Below are positions 1 to 10,900 of a stretch of 31,646 bases of DNA, piece after piece. Below the pieces are notes generated by a model that was given only the letters and a program-made list of their open reading frames with translations, had not been told where the DNA came from and did no database searches. Position numbers and translations under genes: made by a program. This DNA comes from Hemicentrotus pulcherrimus (taxonomy: Eukaryota > Echinodermata > Echinoidea > Camarodonta > Strongylocentrotidae). The stretch spans positions 69,719 through 101,364 of the forward strand of contig BEXV01001370.1 of assembly GCA_003118195.1 (NCBI GenBank). The letters are read 5' to 3'. The first letter of the stretch is position 1. Each line of letters opens with the position of its first letter.

Positions 1-772
1 ATATGAAACTTCTTTTCAAACACAAAATAGTTACAGGTATTTTGATGTAATTAACAATGATAATTTACACAAATTATATCTATTGTTTTATTTCTAATGT
101 ATTCTTTTGTTCTGGAATACATCAAGCAATACATTACTTTGAGAAACATATAAAAGCAATTTGATCTCAATTCAAAGGAAGAAATACATCTAAACCTGTA
201 TTCTCATTTCTGCTTGTACATAAATATACTTGTATGCAATTATAGCACATTTTTGATGACATGCGCATACTAATTGTTATGTAACACCTCTCAGGTATAT
301 CCGATTTTGACGAAAATGGTATCGAAATGTGCGTGAGACTTGAGGGAAAAAAAATCATGAAACAACAATTCAAAATTCCAAGCGATTGCGACACAATCTC
401 TAAAAATGTACAGTAAGGGTTAACACCAGTATAGATTAATTTTGCTCCTGAAACAGTTATAATCTTTGAAGTCTGTGGTACCTATCCCATGAAAAATATA
501 ATGTGGCACAGGGAGATTGTTTATGTGGCATACAGTTGTATAAAGAGTTATTTCAGATTTTCTTTCCAAGGCCCTTAAACACATAAAAGCTTAGCAATTG
601 GTCATATGATCAATTGATTGTACATAAGAATTAGTTGAAAAAAACTATCATTCGCTTACTTACTTATGTTTGTGTTATGGAGCCTGAATTTGTAATTTTG
701 ATTTTTGTTTGTTTCCAGCACATAAAATCATGATTTTGGTACAGTGATGAAATGATGTTTTTCTTTGTGCAG
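1..772. other. Intron upstream of first visible exon
   Basis: No exon could be supported here. The stretch is AT-rich and holds one copy of a dispersed repeat (418-518, listed separately) and a pyrimidine-rich acceptor region ending in AG at 771-772. The preceding UNC79 exon must end with one spare base and lies before the window. Confidence 0.6.
418..518 (+). repeat. Dispersed intronic repeat, copy 1
   Basis: About 100 bp that recurs, diverged, at 4341-4450 and in part at 29653-29739. Shared words in order: 'agattaat', 'gaaacagtta', 'cttgaag' or 'ctttgaag', 'tctatccca' or 'cctatcccat', 'gggagatt'. No terminal repeat or protein was recognised. Probably an old SINE or MITE fragment. Confidence 0.6.
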
Positions 773-862
773 CTGAAGTGATGGGATGGGAAGGAGAGAC
801 GTATGCCTCTATGTCGATGTCTGCTGTGATAATGCTCGTGCTACAACAATGCAAAAACAAAG
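773..862 (+). CDS. UNC79: UNC79 exon 1 of window
   Basis: Acceptor 'tttctttgtgcag', donor 'gtaaca'. Two leading bases complete a codon, then 29 codons, then one spare base. The C-terminal part (SMSAVIMLVLQQCKNK) aligns with the vertebrate stretch SASSMLMIAMQYTSN just before the conserved helix leading to LFHYWP. The 5' part (EVMGWEGETYA) is weakly conserved. Joins in phase to exon 2 (spare G plus CT gives Ala). Confidence 0.85.
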
Positions 863-3800
863 GTAACAAACCTTGTTACAAAATGTGTTGCAACATATGG
901 TGCTGTAATGAATGGAGTTTTTAACAAATGGTGATGTAACAAACAGTATTCTAACAGACAGTGTTCTGCTAAACAGTGATGTAATGAAATGTGTTGCAAC
1001 ATAAAGTGTTGTAACAGATGGTGCTGTAATAAACGATGTTGGAACAAATGGTGTTGTTACATCAAGTATTCTAATGAATGGTGTTGTAACGTACATGTAT
1101 GGTGTTGTATTAAATGGTGTTGTAACAGACGGTATTGTAACCAAGAGTGTTGTGAAAAAACTTTTCAATCATGGTTGATATACCCCTTAATGCCACAGCC
1201 AGACCGTCATGTAAAGCCTACCTGTATAAAGCGACATGTACATGTAGGACAACATTTTATCTATGGCACTCTGAGAACCCTGTGGGGCCATTCAGCTGCC
1301 ATGAGCAATCAAACAAATTCAGACCCTTGTAAAGCTTTGGCATGCATATCCATGTATAAAGATTTATGGAGAAAGCGGTATATAAGCACCATTTTTATTA
1401 TTATTTATGGCCATGTACATGGTAGCTCGACTCCAAGATTAAAATCAATCGTTTGTTGGTATGGCTCTGTCAAGTTTGTTTAGAACATATGCCTGATGAT
1501 TTACAGACTTAAATCAGTTTCCCAAGTTATTCAGAAATTTTTTCAACCAATTTTCCCCTACCGGTAGTTTTCCCCCATTTTTTTTGTGTGGATTATTTTG
1601 ATTATTTAGGGGGATTTTTATTTAAATTTGTTTTCTCCAGTAATTGGTAGTCCATGTGATTGATGTAAATCCAGTTTAAAAATAAAATTTCATTTCATTT
1701 CATTTTGTTTATTTCCATTTCCAACAAAATGAATAAAGTACATGGGATTGCATTGTACATAGTAAAACAACGAAACTTAACAATAGATATGTAATTGGTC
1801 TACAGTGTACAATAGGGATATAAAACAGGTTGGTCATGGAGGAGACTGCTGAAAAGCTGGGCTTGTAGATTGCAGCCCCCTGTAACTTATAGTTGCACAA
1901 GTAGTATATCAATAATAAAGGAACGCACAAATACATAAACCAATTTTAAGGTAACATAGAAGGAGTGAAAGGGACAGGGAAAGAAGGGAGACGACAAGAG
2001 AGGGCAGGGCTCTTACCCATACAGTGTAGCACAGATGTGAATCAAAATATCCAAATATATTTTATTGAGTTAAATAAATTTAAAGAGAGCCTGAGAGCTA
2101 ACGCTTGATAATTACGTAAAAAATGCTTTTTGAATTTGAATTTAAAAGAATTTAAACTGGGTGCATTCTTGATGCTAACATCAAGAATGGTCCATCGTTT
2201 CGGGCCTGCGTAGGTGAATATGGATTTAGCAAGTAAAGTTCTAGTTAATGGCAGATGAAATTCGTCAGATTGGTGCGTAGGGTATTTGTGTATAGTTTTA
2301 TATTTGATGAATATTAAGTTGAAGGCTGTGGGTAGCATATTATTATTTTACTGGGACATAAACTGACCGAGGCTATAACGATTGGGGGTGAGGTGCCGTT
2401 TTTTCATGACTTGCTTGAATACCTCTGGCAAGCACTCGGCATCTCGCTTTGCTCAGATTTCTGAAACCTTTTTGTTTTAACTCGTACTCAAACCTTTAAA
2501 AAAAAAATTCTATCAACTCTGAAACCACCATCAAGTTTGAATCGATTGATTTCTATGTTGTCCATCAGCTCACCATGCCTTGCTAGTAGAAAGCATCATG
2601 ACATACAAGCCTGGTGTTTTCAAGGTAAGTTATATCAATGTGACTTTATTACAAAAATGTGATAGACAGCTGTTTTAAGAACAAAATATTGGCTTTGATA
2701 TTCCAAGAAAGGTACAAAGATTAGGTGAAAGTATTTCATATAACACATACTGCTAAAGTTACTTTATAACAGTCTAGTGTTGCCACGATTAGATTACTGC
2801 TCTGTTGTATGGTCGAACAGATTTCATTCTCATACAACTAAGCTGCAAAAAATTCAAAAGAGGGCCGCAAGAATAATATTGAACAAGACATATGACACAC
2901 CGTCGGCTGATTTGTTCACAAGTCTTAAATGGATGACACTAGACAAGCGGTTTGAGTTAAGTCGCGTTATGATGATATATAAATGCGTTCATAACTTAGC
3001 ACCTTCTTACCTTCAGGTAGGCTTAATCAATCCTAATGATGTACATGAGCATCATACAAGGCAAATAGACAGTGGATGTTTACGTGTGCCTAGATTTCAC
3101 ACTGATTGTTATAAGTGTAGCCCAATTGTTTCTTCCATATTTGAATGGAATAAGCTAGATAATTCGTTGAGAACGGCTTCCTCTGTTAATTCATTTAAGA
3201 GATTGTTTAAACAAAGTTGTAATTTGTGAATGGCTCTGCCGAACATACACTACGTGCATGTTCTGTAATAATTACATGACTTATTCACATAATTGCAACT
3301 TAATTATATTTTCCTATTGCCATTACTGTTTACAAATAGTGATATATGTTTATTTTGCAAACGAGTATTATTTTTGTAACTGTTCTGTATAAATGTTATA
3401 AACAATGTAAATATGTTCATTCAGGGCCCCATGGAAGACCACTACTTGTTGTTGAATGGGCTACCCTGTCAAAAGATTAGAAATAAATAAATAAATAAAT
3501 AAATAAATTCATCATTATGATTATCATTAAGCATCATGAACTTTCACAGGGTATACTGTTACATGTAAATCCAACATTTTGCTGAACTACCTCAATGTGC
3601 CTCTTGTAAGTATTCGCTTGCATGGTGATGTAGATAGTAGGCTTGCGGATGCACCATGTGAGAGAGAAGGGGGATTGAGGATTCCTTAAAAGGACGCTCG
3701 GTAATCTTTCTTAAGGGTGTGTAGACCTGAAAAGGACTGTTGGTGTAGTCTTTTCAGGACTACACACCCTCAAGAGAGATAACAGAGAGTCCTTTTCAGG

Positions 3801-6800
3801 ACTCCCTCTCTCTCACATTGTGCACCCCCAAGCCTACTTGGTACCTTAATATGGTCTGAAAATGTTACATGTTACATGTTGACTGGTCAGTGTGATGAAT
3901 CAATAAAAGAACTCATAGGTCCAAAAATACATGTAAAGGTGGAAGTAGAGAAAGTTTGCCAAGTAGATATTCCTTTAATTCTTGAGAAAAAAACAATTTA
4001 TTCAGTTGTCTTGGTTACGATGTAGGACATTTTGTGCACAATCGCCTTTGGACCATCCACAGCAAGAGGAGCTGCAGCCAACCTTCTCTTCCATTACTGG
4101 CCTGCCCTGGTTCCTGCTAGTTTGGACAGCAGGGAGTTCACTTATGCATGTGAGTTGAGGAATCCTTCTTTCTCATTGAAGGTTTTGCACTCTGATGTAG
4201 GGCCTATCTCATGTAATTAAGCTTTCATATGCAAACATATTGCCAATTGATTGCACACATGCAGATTGGGGCAAGACGATAGAGAAGGGTTGCTCTGAGC
4301 CCCATAAATGCCTATCTCCAGTATTGAATAGCTCCATGATAACCCTTTCAACACAGGTCTAGATTAATCTTGCACTAGAAACAGTTAAAGGATCTTGAAG
4401 CTTTTAGTATTTCTATCCCATGATAAATACAATCTAGCATTGGGAGATTATTTTAGAGTTTAACCTATGTGCGTAGATCGGTTTGCAGAAAAAGTTGTTG
4501 ATACAAATTATAGAACAATTTATATTTATAAGAAGAGATTACTTTTGTTTTGTGTAAATAGGAATGGATCGAAACAGTAACAGCACATTAACATTTTGTA
4601 ATGTTGAATCATCTCAAAAAAGATTATATAGCAACAATACTGAGATTTACGATAGGTGACACCTATATCAATGTAATATCATTGTTAAAAGCTTTCTAGT
4701 TGAGTGGAGATGGTGCACACTTTGTGGGGATCAACCACGGAATAAAAAACAGAAATATTAACTATATTTAAAGCTTTTTATATTAATGTGCCTTTTGCAT
4801 CTTCTTGGTATTGAATTATTTATGCCTCATGTAATGATCTATGTTTATGTATGTATTGTGCCGTCAGCTGATGAGGAGAGCCTTCCAAAGAAATTATATT
4901 TCTTTTGGTAATCCACAGGCATTGGTTGATGGTTTCTTTTCTTTTTTATTGTATTTATTTATTATTGTACTTTGTTTTATTCTAATCTTTGTTATTGTTA
5001 AACTCTTTTATGTTACTGGAAATGAAATGAAGTGTGAAATAAAAATAAGCACAATACCAATGTAACAATGATTGATATTATGATTATGTTCAGGTTGGAA
5101 GCCGATAGTATGTCAAAGATCCACCTGTTTAACACCGGTCAACAATGCTGCTGTGAAGGTACATGTCAAATCAACTTTGCTGCTTGTATGCATTCAGTCT
5201 GCCAGCTAGCTAGTGCTCACTTCTTGAACGTTTTTTATGAGACCCTTCTTACATGTACATAACATCATATACAACATTTTCATTATTGTAATATTAGGAA
5301 TTTGTTTGTGAGATGTAGATTCATAAAGTAAATGTATTTTCCTTCATATGAAGAACATCTAAATGTCATCAATCTATGAGATTTGGAGCTAAAATAACAC
5401 AAAGCCCTGCATGGCATATCAGCCATTACACTGAGCAAGGTGTGAGCCTGATTGTGATATGGATGCTGTTATACATTACGGGGAAATTCCTTCACTGGAA
5501 AGAACATCCACCGAATTTACAGCATATTTAGTCAGTGAAGCGGTCTATAATAACTCCAGAAATGTATCGACTACCATGACAAATACTGTATGAAACAAAA
5601 GAGCTCAATAAGCTCTCTGACTTGAGTGGTGTATAAATTCGAGAAAAGTACATTTTCACATGATTTATTGACAAGGATAATTTTGTGTTATACTGTGGAA
5701 TTGCCTAATAAATTTAAGATGAGGTGATACAAACAAGCACATTTGTTACATTCTTCAACACAGATGTGTATGGATCCATCTATAGCAGGTAAACATAGCA
5801 AACAACCACCTCCTCTCTACCTTTGTTCAGTCTGCAGCGAGTATGTCAGCAGGTAAGCTCCATCTTATGTCTTCTCAAAGGGTTCTTGTACACAATTTTA
5901 CATATTTTATGATAGCAAAAAAGGCCTCAAGTCCATCAAAACAATTAAATATCAATTTTGTTTCATAAAAAAAAAACGTCAAAAGTTCAAATAAAGGTTG
6001 AAAAGAAAGAATATTTTATCTTTAAGCAAACATTGATACATCAATAATCTATTATACAATACATGAAGATGAAAACATGCTGTCTCTTATGGGGCGTTGC
6101 AAGAAAGTTGCAAGAAATTTCAAATCCCCCAAATCAAGCGTAAGTTTTGCAATTGATCACAACTCAACTTTCTTGCAACACCCCATTAATAGGAGAGAGA
6201 GAAGGGGGGGGGGAGAATAAAAGCTAGATCTAGTTAACTTAATTTAATTGTTAAAACTTTAATTCTAGCAAAAGTTAGGAGACTGGTGGGGCATTGCAAG
6301 AAAGTTGAGCTGCAATCTATTGCAAATATCAGTTGCAAATTTTCAACTGGCAATCAATTTCAACTTTCTTGCAACGCCCCATAAGATTTATAAAATCATT
6401 TAATGTTTCTTGATCACAACGAAAAAGTTCTTGTGAAGGGGCCTTTCTTCCTATCGTGTATTCAGTAGCACACACCATATCAAACCCGTAGTAGGAATGT
6501 GCCTATTCACTTGACACTGGGATGCTGAACAGAGACAGTGTGATCGGGTTTTTGTTATTCAGAGTTGGTGTCCTAACATTTTATCTGTTCCCTAATCATT
6601 TCATTTAGGTGTTGTATGATTTTTATTAGCTTCCAAACAAAATGGGTTGATACACTTATGTGTGTAGCTTCTTCAATATGTTTGTGCTTTGATCACTTTT
6701 TGTATTAAAGACAACGGATTGATTTGGTTGATATTTGTCATACACACAATGGAATATTATACATCAATACATGAATAAATCAGCCGGTATTATTCCAGGA

Positions 6801-7936
6801 ATTCAGTTCCCAGCAAACAGCTATGTAAGAATCCTGTTAGTGGTGGTCTTCATTTCATATTCTGTCCTTATTCCTTTCAGAGAGCTTACTAAACCACTGC
6901 AGAATGTCCTGACACCCCTCGAAAATGTATCCAGAACATGTGAAAACAAGGTATGATCTTCAACTGATAATGTAAATGACCTAGGTTTCAAAACACTTAT
7001 TTGATTATACCCTAACCTCAATCACAGAGTCCTTAAACAAAGACTAACATGTCATCTATACATCACTTTATTGTAAACATTCTTGATAATATGACTTCAT
7101 AAAGTCTTCATGATCATTTCAAATCTCACGAGTTTTCTTATAAATGAAATTCCTTTGAACAAAATTTCTCACTTTTGGAGAAAAAATTGAAGAATACTCA
7201 TTGAAGAGGAGCAAGCTGGTCAAAATGTTCAAGTGAATGTAGCGGATATGTATCTGTGTAGTATTTTTAAGAAAGAGGTAAGATATTAGTTTATGATATA
7301 TTTGTTGATTTGTTGCCTTAGTACAGTGTCCTATAATCTACATGTTGTCTATAGGGACTGAGTGGTTCCAGTAATAAGTCTATAGGAATTCAGTAGTAAT
7401 GGGTTGAAGATATGCATACCGGTACCTAGAATTATGGTTCACCCTACATGACTCCCTGTGATTGGATAGGGCAGTAATACAGGGAAACCTGTTCAACAGA
7501 GACAAGGCAGGTGGTCTGTAAAGGCAGGTGGTCTTTACGTATAGGTTCCTTTAGGATTACAGACAAACAATTTTCCAGGAAAACCCCCAAAATGTTGTCT
7601 TTATAGAGAGGTGGTCTTTCTATACAGGTGGTCACTAAAGCAGGTTTGACTGTATTTTAATCTCATACATTATTCTCACAGAACTGTGCTTCGAATGACA
7701 AGACTGCCCTCTATACGTGCTTTGCCTCAGAATGCACAGGACAGCATGGCAATAAGCCAGTGTGTTACTGCTTATGTTGCCATCATGCTATACATCCCAG
7801 GGACAGTGAACATGTGATACAGGAGTTCCCTCATGAACCATGGTCGTGTGATAAGGAGACACAGATTGTGCTGGTGGAAGCAATCATCAGGTTTGTAATG
7901 ATGAAGTGATGATGGTAGTGGTGGTGGTGGTGGTGG

Positions 7937-7981
<45 letters not shown>

Positions 7982-10900
7982 CAATGATGATTATGATGGT
8001 GGTGGTGGTAGTGGTTGTGATGGTGATGATGATAATTATATTTATGCTGTTAGTCATGATGATGACATTTTTAGTGACAATAGTGATTATGATGATGTTG
8101 GTGATAATTCATTGTGATAATGATGCTTTTAGGGGTAGTGATGGTGTCGACAATTATTATTAGACCAAATTTACTGTTTGAATATTCATATGCATACAGG
8201 TAATTCAAGGAGTTAGAATATTTTGAATACCTAGTTTCAAAGTCAGTAGTGCCACTAGCACAGAAACATTGCCATTGCATAAGAACAGGTTAATTCTAAA
8301 AGCAAGAGCCCCAAAACACAAAAATTACTTCATCATTGAGAGTCATGGAGGCCTATTTCACAATGGCACCATTAAAATTGTATTTGTAATATCTTATTAA
8401 ATCCCTTCAGCTCACATTTTAGGATTGATCAAAATGGATGATGACAATCAATTTCTATTTCACTCATACAGTCTTCTGAAGGAGGCCCATGTAACAGAGA
8501 AAGACCCTCTGATGGCTGCTGCTGAGGACGATGAACCCGAGTCTGCGGATGAATTCTCACAGGTCAGCAGTCCAAGNGGTTGTGATGGTGATGATGGTAA
8601 TTGTGCTGTTAGTCATGATGGTGACATTTTTGGTGCCAATAGTGATTATCATGATGTTAGTGATAATTCATTGTGATAATGATGCTTTAACAGGTATTCA
8701 AGTAGTTAGAATATTTTAAATACCAAGTTTCAAAGTCAGTACTGCCACTAGCACAAAAACATTGCCATTGCATAAGAACAAGTTAATTCTAAAAGCCCTA
8801 AAACACAAAAACTTACTTCATCATTAAGAGTCATGGAGGCCTACCATATTTGCCGGCGATAACGCCGCACCCTCGTATAGGCCGCACCCCCGATTTTGAC
8901 CTTTAAAAAAAATTTTAAAAATTGGACGAAGCCGGGAGTCGAACTCTTGCGGACATATATGTAGAGTGGGAGCCAAAACCAGCTCCTTAGACCGCACGGC
9001 CATCCCGCACTGATGCCCTGGCTTGCAGTTTTTTGTAATGTATTCATTGAAATGGATTGAAAATGGCGACTTTGCATGCTAAATGCTTCGTGGCAGCTTC
9101 GTTAAACGGGCCCTTCTTTTACTTTTGCATTGCATTGGCACGAACTTGGATCACGATCTATCAGCAGATGTTGTTTTTGGAAGTTTATTTTCGTCTTCAT
9201 GTCAACAATGCAAGGTAAAATTGTCGGTAAGATGTGTGGAAATGTCCTGTTCCATAGTGGTATAGTTATTGTACCATTCGTAGTCCCATATGTGCAAATT
9301 TGTGCTGGTTTTGACTTGTTTTTTTGTTGTTTTTTTTACTCTGTTGCAGCATATATACGCCGCACCCCGACTTTTAGATTTTTTCTCTCCCGAAAATACT
9401 GCGGCGTTTACGCCGGTAAATACAGTATTTCACAATGGCACCATTTTCTATCTCACTCCTACAGTCTTCTGAAGGAGGCCCATGTAACAGAGAAAGACCC
9501 TCTGATGGCTGCTGCTGAGGACGATGAACCCGAGTCTGCGGATGAATTCTCACAGGTCAGCAGTCCAGTTATACTCCACTCTTAACAACCGGTCTCATTT
9601 GACCAATAACTGAAGTATAACAATTACAATAAATATTAATGCATTTCCTGTAAATGGGTGGTGCCTGTATTAGGCCTATGGACATTAGAGAATTCAGTAG
9701 TTAACAAGTTATTGGTTCCTTAATCAGTCTTCTGGAATTCATGTAGAAAAAAGGATGAGATATAGTACCGTTATTAAAGTTGTATAAACCGCCCTCGTGT
9801 ATTAACCGCACCCCCGATTATGACCTTTAAAAACAAAACAAAACAAATTAAATAATTGACGCCAGCGGGATTCGATCTCTTGCGGGCAGATGTAGAGTAG
9901 GATCCAAAACCAGCGCCTTAGACCGCGCGGCCATCCCGCACCGATAGGCTGCAGTTTTTTGTAATGTATACATTGAAATGGATTGAAAATGGCGACTTCG
10001 CATGCTGGATGCTTCACGGCAGGTCCGTGTAACGGCCCCTTCTTTTACTTTTGCAATGCATTGGCACGAACTTAGATCAAGATCTAGCGGCAGATGTTGT
10101 TTTTGGAAGATTATTTTCGTCTTCATGTCAACAATGCAAGATAAAATGTGTGGAAATGTCCTGTACCATAGTGGTATGGTTATTGTACCGTTCGTAGTCC
10201 CATATGTCCAAATTCGTGCTGGTTTTGACTTTTTTGGGGGTGTACCGTGTATAAACCGCACCCCCGACTTTGAAATTTTTTCGGCGGCAAAAAGGTGCGG
10301 TTTACACACCGTTAATTCATTGTCCCATATTACTGCTGTACGCTTCATGGGCCTTTAGCACAACACATACATTTGTGCTGCTTGTTTTCAGGAGCTGGGC
10401 CATTCTAAAAGGGTCTTGGCAACTCGGCACTATATCAGGAACATTTCAAACTAACCAAAAAATTGAGACTGAGTTTGCCAATAATCCTGTATGACCACAA
10501 AATAATACTTCTGCAAATGTTTGATTTTATATAAATGCTAATGAAAAAAATTAAATGAAGACATAAGCAAGTGGCTGAGACTCACATTCTAACCATTTTC
10601 TTATTGTCTCTCTGATATTTTGCCTCATTATTTAGAAAATAATATTCTGAAGATATCTCCTCACTTAAATTAAAGACACTGTTTTATCCTTCGATCGCAG
10701 GCTCCCCGTGAGAATGATATGGCTGAACTGGAATCTAACGAGGAAGACTCTCGTCTCTTGAGTCGCTATGGTCTGTGGCTGCTCATAGAGAAGTGTACAC
10801 CAAATGATAGAACCCCATGTGAGATCGTTGGTAGACTACTCAGTATGCTGTTCCAATGGTATGGCTTTACTGCAACCCTCACGCAAGGTTAGTCTGGTGA

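Larger units (their letters stand above)
8578..9569 (+). repeat. Duplicated block, copy B (occupied transposon site)
   Basis: Second version of 8013-8576, with the 582-bp element 8844-9425 inserted at a TA that is single in copy A. Without the element the block is shorter than copy A because of two deletions relative to it. Continues directly into unique intron leading to exon 9, whereas copy A continues from unique sequence after exon 7, as expected of two alleles joined head to tail. Confidence 0.85.

Noticed and set aside
4032..4220. Separate small gene starting inside the LFHYWP exon
   Set aside because: It is the UNC79 exon read into its intron; the true exon begins at 4026 after AG and ends at 4149 before GT.
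8928..9013. Functional tRNA-Leu gene
   Set aside because: D-arm and anticodon arm are recognisable, but acceptor and T stems do not pair and the loop is altered in both copies.
8472..9555. Real tandem duplication of exon 8 as mutually exclusive exons
   Set aside because: The exons are identical while introns differ by indels, the boundary coincides with an N, and the copies run head to tail like two alleles. Kept only as a minor alternative.
9848..10348. 166-codon minus-strand open frame
   Set aside because: It runs through the TIR element including its tRNA-like part. Its reading is explained by the noncoding element, and the other copy does not keep it.
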